Positions 50,938 to 59,037 of a DNA stretch of 64,000 nt are shown one piece after another. The position numbers were made by a program, and so were the translations under genes. This stretch comes from JABMMZ01 sp964438995 (GTDB lineage: Bacteria > Bacteroidota > Bacteroidia > NS11-12g > UBA955): NCBI GenBank assembly GCA_964438995.1, contig CAYTMQ010000013.1, positions 13,216 to 77,215 of the forward strand. Reading direction: 5' to 3'. The notes under the pieces are model-generated. The model was not told the origin of the DNA. It saw only the letters and a list, made by a program, of their open reading frames with translations, and ran no database searches. Numbering within the stretch: position 1 is the stretch's first letter; every line of letters starts with the position of its first letter.

Positions 50938-51123
50938 GTCCCTATAGCTTAAATAGGAAAAGCTGTGGTAAAAATTTCTGAACCATGGAGTGTATGGATA
51001 TGCGGTTGTTACTGCTCGTTTCAATCGTTACATTTTACAGTGCACCTGACAGTTGTTGGGGAAGCGTATTTTAAGCCATACTGTTCGAAAGAAAATGTGG
51101 GTTCGAGTCCCACTAGGGAAACA
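50938..51123 (+). ncRNA. Interrupted tRNA-like RNA upstream of rtcB
   Basis: tRNA-like ends enclose a ~130-nt middle. 5': TCCCTA pairs with TAGGGA (51114-51119), then TA and a D arm GCTT-AAATAGGAA-AAGC (50947-50963). 3': T arm GTGGG-TTCGAGT-CCCAC (51097-51113), discriminator A and CA. Next to the D arm, GTGGT (50965-50969) pairs with ACCAT (50982-50986) at the anticodon-stem position but with a 12-nt loop. Beyond it GTATGG (50992-50997) pairs with CCATAC (51076-51081) and ATATGC with GCGTAT, a long extra arm. It could be an intron-bearing, giant-variable-arm or decayed tRNA. Confidence 0.5.
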
Positions 51124-51133
51124 AGTTCTTTTT

Positions 51134-51206
51134 CGGGAAATATATCAATTGGAAGATAGCGGGCTTTGGGTGCTCGAGGTTGCAAGTTCGAGTCTTGCTT
51201 TCCCGA
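51134..51206 (+). tRNA. Divergent tRNA-Pro-like gene (anticodon UGG)
   Basis: A closed cloverleaf can be drawn: acceptor CGGGAAA/TTTCCCG, D stem TATC/GATA with GG in the loop, anticodon stem CGGGC/GCTCG with loop TTTGGGT (anticodon TGG, G37), 5-nt variable region, T arm GCAAG-TTCGAGT-CTTGC, discriminator A. C1-G72, A73 and G35-G36 agree with prolyl-tRNA-synthetase identity. The AT-rich D arm is unlike a standard chromosomal tRNA-Pro and CCA is not encoded. It lies 10 nt after the interrupted tRNA-like RNA and 65 nt before rtcB. Confidence 0.6.
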
Positions 51207-51270
51207 CAAAATTTAAAGTGCATATAACTTTAATGATTTCAAAATTTAACAACTTAATTTGTATTTCAAA

Positions 51271-52698
51271 ATGACAACTAAACACTTAACTGGAATCGAC
51301 TTGCTTAAAATTGGCTTTAATGAGGGACCATGCGTTGGACTTGCTTTACAAGCCATGTCAGTCAATGCTTCTTCTATGAAAAAAAATGAACAGTTGAATC
51401 AGTTAAGAAACATCTTATCTCATCCTGAAAATTATATTGAGGATGTGGTATTTAAAGACCTTGCTATCGCCTTAATTGATGAAAGAAAGCAATATGACTT
51501 AGATGCTATTCAACTAAAAAATGAAGCAACCTCTTACTCCATTTTCGGAGAACAACATATTGAAGAAGGTGCCAGAAAACAAATGGATGTGGCCATGAGG
51601 TTGCCAGTTACAGTTGCTGGAGCTCTGATGCCTGATGCTCACCAAGGCTATGGACTTCCAATTGGCGGTGTTTTAGCGACAAAAAACGCCATCATTCCGT
51701 ATGGAGTTGGCGTTGATATTGGATGTAGAATGGCCTTGTCTGTTTATGATATTCCTGAAACATATTTTCTAGAACATAAAAATCAATTTAAGAGAGAGCT
51801 TATTGCGTGGACCAAATTTGGTGCTGGTGCGGGTTGGCATGGAAGACATAAAGCAGATCATGCTATACTAGACAATAAAGATTTTAATATCACACCTTTG
51901 ATCAAGTCGCTTAAGGACAAAGCATATTCTCAACTTGGGAGTTCAGGAGGTGGTAACCACTTTGTAGAATTTGGCATCATAGAATTTGAGAAAGACGACC
52001 AAGCTCTAGGCGTTCCGAAAGGTCAGTATGTCGCATTGTTAACGCACTCTGGTTCTAGAGGATTTGGCGCAACAGTAGCTGGTTATTACACTAAATTGGC
52101 TAAGTCGATATGCAAACTTCCAAAAGAAGCGGTCAACTTAGCGTATTTAGATATGAATAGTGCTGAGGGTCAAGAATATTGGATAGCCATGAATTTGGCT
52201 GGCGATTATGCTTCTGCTTGTCATGAAGTAATTCACGATAGAATCAGTAGAGCTATCGGAGCCAAAGTATTAGCTAAAGTTGAAAATCACCACAACTTTG
52301 CTTGGAAAGAAATATGGAATGGCGAAGAGGTAATAGTGCATAGAAAAGGTGCAACACCTGCCGCAGAGGGTGTTATGGGAATAATTCCTGGGTCAATGAC
52401 CGCACCTGGTTATTTGGTTAGAGGAAAAGGCGAGCACCATGCCATCAATTCGGCTTCTCATGGAGCAGGAAGACAAATGAGCAGATCAGCTGCCATAAAA
52501 AACGTTACCAAACAAGACCTAGTCAACGAACTTCAAAGCAAAGGTGTGTCTTTGATTGGGGCAGGATTAGATGAAGCTCCAATGGCTTATAAAGATATAG
52601 AGGTGGTTATGGCTTCTCAAAAAGAGTTGGTGGATGTGGTAGCTAAATTTACGCCAAAGATGGTGAGAATGGCGGATGATGGTAGTAGAGAGGATTGA
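51271..52698 (+). CDS. rtcB: RNA ligase RtcB
   Basis: About 475 residues from ATG 51271. RtcB joins RNA 2',3'-cyclic phosphate (or 3'-phosphate) to 5'-OH ends, repairing cleaved tRNA and rRNA. Active-site blocks are complete: PDAHQGYGLPIGGV, GVDIGCRMALSV (metal-binding Asp and Cys), GSSGGGNHFVEFG, LLTHSGSRGFG, VENHHNFAW, HRKGATPAAEGV and SHGAGRQMSRSAA with the guanylylated His. The longer reading from TTG 51259 adds only four residues. No rtcA or archease gene is adjacent. It is preceded by two tRNA-like RNAs and a divergent WYL regulator. Confidence 0.95.
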   Translation: MTTKHLTGIDLLKIGFNEGPCVGLALQAMSVNASSMKKNEQLNQLRNILSHPENYIEDVVFKDLAIALIDERKQYDLDAIQLKNEATSYSIFGEQHIEEGARKQMDVAMRLPVTVAGALMPDAHQGYGLPIGGVLATKNAIIPYGVGVDIGCRMALSVYDIPETYFLEHKNQFKRELIAWTKFGAGAGWHGRHKADHAILDNKDFNITPLIKSLKDKAYSQLGSSGGGNHFVEFGIIEFEKDDQALGVPKGQYVALLTHSGSRGFGATVAGYYTKLAKSICKLPKEAVNLAYLDMNSAEGQEYWIAMNLAGDYASACHEVIHDRISRAIGAKVLAKVENHHNFAWKEIWNGEEVIVHRKGATPAAEGVMGIIPGSMTAPGYLVRGKGEHHAINSASHGAGRQMSRSAAIKNVTKQDLVNELQSKGVSLIGAGLDEAPMAYKDIEVVMASQKELVDVVAKFTPKMVRMADDGSRED

Positions 52699-52722
52699 GT
52701 GAGGGCAGCATCGCTGGACATT

Positions 52723-54735
52723 CTATCGAATTCTCTCCATCTGCTTCACGAGCCCTTTCAGCTCTTTTACTTTTTCATTGTCTTTGACAGACACCAATTC
52801 TAAGACCAAGCGGTAATCACCGCTGCCTTTGTATTTTGAGTCTCGTAATATCATGCCAAATAAGGCTACGCCACTGGCAAGTTTGAAATCGTCGCTTAAC
52901 TTTTTGTAGGATTGGTTGCTAGATTTTAAAACTTCTGTAAGCTCTATGCTAGTAGATTCTTTAGGTTTTTTGTAACGTACTTTTAATGTCAATATTTCAT
53001 CAAATGAATCTATTAGTGTTATGGTTGTTTTGGTGTACTTCAATGATGTTTCACCAGTATCTTGCATCTTAACACCAATAGGGACTATTTCGTACAATAC
53101 TGTAACGGTCTGACCAGCTCCCATATCTCCTGCATCTTTGGCATCGTCCTTAAAATCCTTTTTATTTAACAATCTATTTTCATACCCTATCAAACGATAT
53201 GCTTGAACATATTTCGGGTTAAACTCCACTTGAATTTTAACGTCCTTAGCCATGGTCATCAATGTAGAAGAAAGTCCGTAATTAAACACCCTTTCAGCTT
53301 CTTTTAATTGATCAATATAATAATAGCTACCATTGCCATTATCTGCCAACATTTCCATTCTTGAATCCTTTAGATTGCCCATACCAAATCCACAAACTGT
53401 TAAATAGACGCCGCTTTTTCTCTTTTCTTCTACCAGTTTTTTCAATTCACTTTCACCTGTAATACCAACATTGAAATCGCCATCAGTTACCAAAATGATA
53501 CGGTTGTTGCCATCTTGAATGTAGTTGCTCATTGCTTCATCGTAAGCCATAATGATACCTTGACCTCCAGCGGTAGATCCAAAAGCACCTAAATAATCTA
53601 TTACTTTATTGATTTTAAAAGAATCAGAACACAAGGTAGATTTTAAAGCCAGTGATGTATATCCTGCATAAGTAACTATTGATATTTGGTCATTGGGATT
53701 CAAATTTTTTACCATTGTTTTTAAGGCGTACTTCACCCATGGCAATTTATTTTCTGCAGACATAGAACCAGACACATCAATCAAAAACACCAAGTTGTTT
53801 CTATACATTTGGGTCTTTTCTATTTCTTTGGTTTTTAGACCTATCTTCACCAGTTTGTGTTCTTTCTGCCAAGGACAAGAACCTTCTTCCATCTTAATTG
53901 AAATATCTTTATCATCCTTAGGTTCTTCATAAGCATAATCAAAATAATTGATAAATTCTTCAACTCTAACTGCATCTATCTTTGGCTTTTCATTGTTATT
54001 GATCATCCGCCTGACATTGGTATACGAGGCGTAATCAACATCCGAACTAAAGGTAGATACTGGCTCTCTTACAGTTTTAACGAAATCATTTTCTACAGTA
54101 GGATAATACACTTCCGTTTCATCACCGTCTGTACTTGTATATGAGAAAGGGGCAACTACAACCTTTTGTTTAGGAGCATGTCCACTTCCACTTCCTGAAC
54201 CACCTTGCTGAACCCTTTTACCCATTTTTTGTCTTGATGTTAATCGGCTGCTTTTAACTAATGATGCATACCTTAGAGTTGAATTACTGCCAAAATGGTA
54301 ATATAAACTGTCTTGATTTAATATAATATCATTAAGTACTTCATTCGTGTTTAGAAACATCCTTTTATTATAAGGCAAATATCCAAACTCAGCAACATCG
54401 AGGGTATAAGAGTCCAATTCCAAATTTAAAAACTCGTACTGTCCATATTTATTGGTAATGTTTGACTGTAAAATTTTATGATTATGAAACAACTCAACCC
54501 TAACATTAGAAAGTAGTTTCCCAGTATCATCTTTAACAACACCTTTCAAATGGGCCATCTTTAGTACTGGACTATCCAGTATTGATAACTTTTTTGTAGT
54601 TTCTGAAGACACATATGCTTCCTTGTTATCATATGTCAAATAGTATCCGAAACTCGCAAATATTAACAATACTGATAGTGGGTGCACTTTGAAGTTGGCG
54701 TTTCTGAGTTTGGTTTTAGAATATTTATTCAACAT
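52723..54735 (-). CDS. VWA-domain protein with N-terminal carboxypeptidase-regulatory domain (YfbK-like), copy 1
   Basis: 670 residues. An N-terminal membrane/signal segment (LSVLLIFASFGYYLTY) and a carboxypeptidase-regulatory-like domain (about 62-140: GKLLSNVRVELF, NKYGQYEFLNL) precede a von Willebrand type A domain with the MIDAS motif DVSGSMS near 319. A C-terminal DUF3520-like part follows (KDVKIQVEFNPKYVQAYRLIGYENR). The EPVSTFSSDVDYASYTNVRRM block is a YfbK-family signature. Tandem paralogue of the next gene. Probably an envelope protein; function unknown. Confidence 0.85.
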   Translation of the reverse strand: MLNKYSKTKLRNANFKVHPLSVLLIFASFGYYLTYDNKEAYVSSETTKKLSILDSPVLKMAHLKGVVKDDTGKLLSNVRVELFHNHKILQSNITNKYGQYEFLNLELDSYTLDVAEFGYLPYNKRMFLNTNEVLNDIILNQDSLYYHFGSNSTLRYASLVKSSRLTSRQKMGKRVQQGGSGSGSGHAPKQKVVVAPFSYTSTDGDETEVYYPTVENDFVKTVREPVSTFSSDVDYASYTNVRRMINNNEKPKIDAVRVEEFINYFDYAYEEPKDDKDISIKMEEGSCPWQKEHKLVKIGLKTKEIEKTQMYRNNLVFLIDVSGSMSAENKLPWVKYALKTMVKNLNPNDQISIVTYAGYTSLALKSTLCSDSFKINKVIDYLGAFGSTAGGQGIIMAYDEAMSNYIQDGNNRIILVTDGDFNVGITGESELKKLVEEKRKSGVYLTVCGFGMGNLKDSRMEMLADNGNGSYYYIDQLKEAERVFNYGLSSTLMTMAKDVKIQVEFNPKYVQAYRLIGYENRLLNKKDFKDDAKDAGDMGAGQTVTVLYEIVPIGVKMQDTGETSLKYTKTTITLIDSFDEILTLKVRYKKPKESTSIELTEVLKSSNQSYKKLSDDFKLASGVALFGMILRDSKYKGSGDYRLVLELVSVKDNEKVKELKGLVKQMERIR

Positions 54736-54930
54736 AGTATGTAATAGTAATTGCGATTCAATTATATGTTCTTAATCTTTAATAAACGTTTACAAGCTTT
54801 TAATCTTGTGTTAGATGATTAAATTCACATGAATTAAATCGCAATTAAACTCAAAATATCAGAATAGCAAAGCACATTCAACATCTTGTCATCATTTGAT
54901 GCAATGCGAAAGTTAAATGCTCAGTCTGAA

Positions 54931-56985
54931 TCAATTCATTATATCCATCTTTTTGACCAAAGCTAGAAACTCTTTCACTTTTTGATTTTCCGAATATGGC
55001 AGCATTTCCAATACAGTCTTATAATTAGCATTGTTTGAGAATTCAGAACCAGATAAGAGCATTCCAAACATGGCGACACTGCTAGCCAATTTCATATCAT
55101 CCGTTGCAGAAGCACTCGATTGTTGATTGGCCTTTAAAACTTCACTTAGTTCAATACTAGAATTTTGGTTTGGTTTTTTGTATCTAATTTTTAAAGTTAA
55201 AATCTCATTAGAGGTATCACTTAATAGGCTCGTTAGCTTACTATATTTTAATTCAACTTGGTTGGTATCTTGCATGTCTACACCAACAGGCACTATCTCA
55301 TATAAAGCAGTAACGGTTTGACCAGCGCCCATATCCCCTGCATCTTTAGCATCGTTTTTAAAATCTTCGTATGCCAAAATTCTGTTTTCATACCCAATCA
55401 AACGGTATGCTTGAACATATTTCGGGTTGAACTCCACTTGAATTTTAACGTCCTTCGCCATGGTCATCAATGTTGATGATAAACCATATTTAAATACCCT
55501 TTCTGCTTCACTTAGTTGATCAATATAGTAATAGCTCCCATTGCCATTATCTGCCAACATTTCCATTCTTGAATCCTTTAGATTGCCCATACCAAATCCA
55601 CAAACTGTTAAATAGACGCCGCTTTTTCTCTTTTCTTCTACCAGTTTTTTCAATTCACTTTCACCTGTAATACCAACATTGAAGTCGCCATCAGTTACCA
55701 AAATGATACGGTTATTACCGCCCTCAACAAAATTGCTAGCTGCTACACTATATGCCATATTGATACCACTTGCACCTGCGGTTGATCCCCCAGCTCCCAA
55801 ACCATCAATCACTTTTTCAATTTTAGAATAATTATTGCATGAAGTAGCTTCTAATGCCAAAGAAGTATAACCTGCATAAGTAACAATTGAAATCATATCA
55901 GTTGGATTCAAATTCTTAGCCATTAATTTTAAAGCGTATTTTACCCAAGGCAATTTATTATCATCAGACATAGAACCAGACACATCAATGAGGAAAACAA
56001 GATTGTTTTTGAGCATTTGTTCTTTAGCAATGGTTTTAGCTCGCAATCCAATTTTAACCAATTGATGGGTAGAGTTCCATGGACAATAGCTTTGTTCAAG
56101 TTTCATTGAAATATCGTTCTCATCTTTTGGTTCTTCATAAGCATAGTCGAAATAATTGATAAATTCTTCTACACGAACTGCATCCACAGGCGGTAGTATA
56201 GATTCATTGATCATCCTTCTTACATTGGTATACGAGGCGTAATCTACATCCGAACTAAAAGTTGATACAGGTTCTTTGGATGTTTTAAAAAAGACATTTT
56301 CATCTGTTGATTTGTATTCTTCAGTGTTTAAACTACCATTATTTACTCTTACACCATCAATGTAAACAGCTGTTCCATCTGTTCTTGACCCTCTGCCAAC
56401 AATGCCATTTCTTGTTTCAGTTGTACCTGAAGCATAATTAGCTATTGAACTTCCATTTCTAAGACCTGTTTTAACTGTTCTGAATGAAGTGCCAGTTTTA
56501 GTCAAAGCTATTTCTTTAGTTGATGACCTACTTATTATACAACCATTAAACATCCTAATAGCTTTAAGTTGTATATCAAAGTACAAATCTATACTTTCAA
56601 TTTCAATAGAATCCTCAAATTGGGCATGATATGCTGAATTGACCATTAGTTTGTACTCACCAGGTTTGAGTCTCACAAATTCATACATCCCTAAAGAATC
56701 GCTTTTGCATGTATCTATGATTTGATCTTCAAATTTTAGATATACAAAAATATCTTTTAAAATAGTGCCATTGACTTCTTTAACAAACCCACGAATGAAA
56801 TAATCTTGTCGAGGTGGTGATTGGTGATTTAAGTTATCATTAAAAGATGTGTTGAATGAATTTACAGAGTTGTAAGAATTGTTAGAAATCAACATACCCA
56901 TGCTGGAGACAATCAACAATAAAGAGAAAGGGTGAACATGTAATTTGCCATTGAAGGCATTTGGTTTTTTTGTAAAAATAGACAT
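54931..56985 (-). CDS. VWA-domain protein (YfbK-like), copy 2, with plug-like insertion
   Basis: 684 residues with the architecture of the preceding gene: N-terminal hydrophobic segment (FSLLLIVSSMGMLIS), carboxypeptidase-regulatory domain (about 62-140), VWA domain with DVSGSMS near 332 and DUF3520-like C-terminus. Between the regulatory and VWA parts it carries a segment resembling a TonB-dependent-receptor plug (VGRGSRTDGTAVYIDGVRV near 195-213), absent in copy 1. A 146-nt block is identical in DNA with copy 1. Function unknown. Confidence 0.85.
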   Translation of the reverse strand: MSIFTKKPNAFNGKLHVHPFSLLLIVSSMGMLISNNSYNSVNSFNTSFNDNLNHQSPPRQDYFIRGFVKEVNGTILKDIFVYLKFEDQIIDTCKSDSLGMYEFVRLKPGEYKLMVNSAYHAQFEDSIEIESIDLYFDIQLKAIRMFNGCIISRSSTKEIALTKTGTSFRTVKTGLRNGSSIANYASGTTETRNGIVGRGSRTDGTAVYIDGVRVNNGSLNTEEYKSTDENVFFKTSKEPVSTFSSDVDYASYTNVRRMINESILPPVDAVRVEEFINYFDYAYEEPKDENDISMKLEQSYCPWNSTHQLVKIGLRAKTIAKEQMLKNNLVFLIDVSGSMSDDNKLPWVKYALKLMAKNLNPTDMISIVTYAGYTSLALEATSCNNYSKIEKVIDGLGAGGSTAGASGINMAYSVAASNFVEGGNNRIILVTDGDFNVGITGESELKKLVEEKRKSGVYLTVCGFGMGNLKDSRMEMLADNGNGSYYYIDQLSEAERVFKYGLSSTLMTMAKDVKIQVEFNPKYVQAYRLIGYENRILAYEDFKNDAKDAGDMGAGQTVTALYEIVPVGVDMQDTNQVELKYSKLTSLLSDTSNEILTLKIRYKKPNQNSSIELSEVLKANQQSSASATDDMKLASSVAMFGMLLSGSEFSNNANYKTVLEMLPYSENQKVKEFLALVKKMDIMN

Positions 56986-57440
56986 AACAATAAGGTTTAA
57001 ATTTTAAAAACAGAACTTAATCTTTAGACTGCATAAAAATTTAAAACGCTGCGAAGGATGAATTTTGGATAAGAGAGTTAGTGTAGCTTGGATGGGGAAT
57101 TTATAGGACGATGTACCCCGCGTTCCGCCTTAGGTGGAGGCTACATACTGCGAGATTGAGTGAGTTCAGAATCATAGATTATTCTTATACGTTAATTAGG
57201 CTGAGAATTATTCGATGTATCATTTCATCGTGCAGTTAATAGATAAATTTGGCCAGTAAGTTGAGATGCAAAAGTCAGTATCGATAAATAATTTCTTTTT
57301 GAATATTATGAATTAAGAATTAAAATAGATTAGACAAAAACAATGTGATTAGCCACTAATTTTCAAAAATATAGAAGTATTAATATTTAATTAATTTGCT
57401 TTTATATGGAAAATTAATAAATTTGAAAGAAAAAAATATC
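56986..57440. other. Divergent intergenic region before the DUF1800 gene
   Basis: About 455 bp between the VWA gene (leftward) and the DUF1800 gene (rightward). It contains a hairpin TCCGCC-TTA-GGTGGA near 57124-57138 and, close to the right gene, TTAATTTG, one mismatch from a -7 box. No ORF or tRNA was recognised. Confidence 0.5.
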
Positions 57441-59027
57441 ATGGCATCATTGAATGCATATTCTGGGACCTGGGGTAGAAAACAAGTTGTTCATTTATTA
57501 AAGCGTACAATGTTTGGAGCAAAACCAAGCGATATTGATTATTTTCTATCAAAAAATCTTCAAAACTCTGTTGATGAACTTTTAACATTAGGAAGCACTC
57601 CTCCTAGTCAGCCTCTCAATTACTATGAGGGTTTTGATTTAGGTGGAGGGCAATTTATGAAAGATGCCGACAATATTGCTAAAGGTCAAACATGGGTTAA
57701 TGCTACTTATGGCGATGGTACGACGAATTTTTTTAGAGGTGAGAGTATTAAAGGTTGGTGGATTGGCAATTTACTCAATCAAGCTAGAAGTATAGAAGAA
57801 AAACTTATTGTTTTTTGGAGCAACCACTTTGTTACAGAGTTAAAAGCTGGAGGAGGAGCTACAGGAGCCTATCGTTTAATTGAATTGTTTAGAACTTACG
57901 CTTATTCACCACTTAGCACTTTAATGGTTGAAGTGTCTAAAAACACACAAATGTGTCACTATTTAAATGTTTATTTGAATACCAAATACTCGCCTGACGA
58001 AAATTATGCGCGCGAACTTCAAGAATTATTTGGTGTTGGTAAAGGTCCCGATAGCAAATACACTGAAAGCGATGTAAAAGAAGCTGCAAGGGTATTGACT
58101 GGCCTTTCTATTGATTGGCAAGCACAAACATTTTTATATAGAACAGATCTTCATGACTCAGATAACAAACAATTTTCGTCATTTTATGGCAATAAAGTCA
58201 TAATAGGAAAATCGGGAACAAATGGTCTGCAAGAATTGACTGAATTAGTGGATATGATTCTAGAGACGGATGAATGTGCGAAGTTCATAATAAGAAAAAT
58301 TTACAGATTTTTTGTCAATTATGACATTTCAACTGAAATTGAGAATGATATAATTACGCCATTAGCTAATATTTACAGAAGTAATGGATATAATTTAAAA
58401 CCTGCCTTAGACAAGTTATTCAAGAGTGAACATTTTTTCGATACCAATATTATCAGTGCTTACATTAAAACTCCTTTGGATTTAATGATTGGTTTTTGCA
58501 GAGAATCTGGTGTTCAACAGCCCCCTGTAAGTCCTCTTGAAAATTTATATAAATTTTGGATTGATATTTACAATGTAGCAGGCATTCAGAATCAATTTTT
58601 AGGAAATCCTCCAAATGTAGCAGGATGGCCAGCATTTTATCAATCACCTTTATTTTATGATACTTGGATAAACAGCGATACGTATCCTAAACGTGTTAAT
58701 TATCCTCTTTACTTTCTATATGGAGGTTTTAATAATAGTTTCGATCACATTCGTTTTGCATCTGCATATCCTAACATCTCCGACCCTGTTTTATTCGTTA
58801 AAGATTTGTGTCAATCTATCTATACAATGGACGTTAGTCAAGCTTCTCAAGACGCAATTAGAGTGCAAATACTTCAAGGTGGATTGTCTAGCACTTCATA
58901 CTGGACATTAGCATGGAATGATTATATTGCTGACCCTAATAATTCTACTAAAAAATCTGTAGTTGTTAATCGACTTACACAACTTCTAGCCTATTTAATT
59001 CAATCTCCACATTATCAACTTTGCTAA
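57441..59027 (+). CDS. DUF1800 domain-containing protein
   Basis: About 528 residues from ATG 57441 (MASLNAYSGTWGRKQVVHLL). An upstream TTG reading is rejected as lacking conservation and lying by a promoter-like element. Family marks: AHLLxRTxFG-like HLLKRTMFGAKPSDID near 17-32, LIVFWSNHFV, NENYARELQELFGVG-like segment near 192, AARVLTGLSIDW and the C-terminal LLAYLIQSPHYQL. DUF1800 proteins are exported proteins of unknown activity nearly always paired with DUF1501 proteins, as here (10 bp gap). No signal peptide is evident. Confidence 0.87.
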   Translation: MASLNAYSGTWGRKQVVHLLKRTMFGAKPSDIDYFLSKNLQNSVDELLTLGSTPPSQPLNYYEGFDLGGGQFMKDADNIAKGQTWVNATYGDGTTNFFRGESIKGWWIGNLLNQARSIEEKLIVFWSNHFVTELKAGGGATGAYRLIELFRTYAYSPLSTLMVEVSKNTQMCHYLNVYLNTKYSPDENYARELQELFGVGKGPDSKYTESDVKEAARVLTGLSIDWQAQTFLYRTDLHDSDNKQFSSFYGNKVIIGKSGTNGLQELTELVDMILETDECAKFIIRKIYRFFVNYDISTEIENDIITPLANIYRSNGYNLKPALDKLFKSEHFFDTNIISAYIKTPLDLMIGFCRESGVQQPPVSPLENLYKFWIDIYNVAGIQNQFLGNPPNVAGWPAFYQSPLFYDTWINSDTYPKRVNYPLYFLYGGFNNSFDHIRFASAYPNISDPVLFVKDLCQSIYTMDVSQASQDAIRVQILQGGLSSTSYWTLAWNDYIADPNNSTKKSVVVNRLTQLLAYLIQSPHYQLC

Positions 59028-59037
59028 TTAAAGGTTT

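Noticed and set aside
50682..50981. A 99-codon reading frame between the WYL gene and rtcB
   Set aside because: It begins at a TTG, runs through the operator, the perfect hairpin and the 5' part of the tRNA-like RNA, and has no protein-like character; the RNA structures explain the sequence better.
50938..51123. tmRNA (ssrA)
   Set aside because: The tRNA-like ends suggested it, but there is a true D stem, no tag reading frame ending in AA and no recognisable tmRNA 5' sequence.
51053..51274. A 73-codon frame overlapping the tRNA-like genes
   Set aside because: It is a translation through the T arm of the interrupted tRNA and the whole tRNA-Pro-like gene; no start signal or conserved residues.
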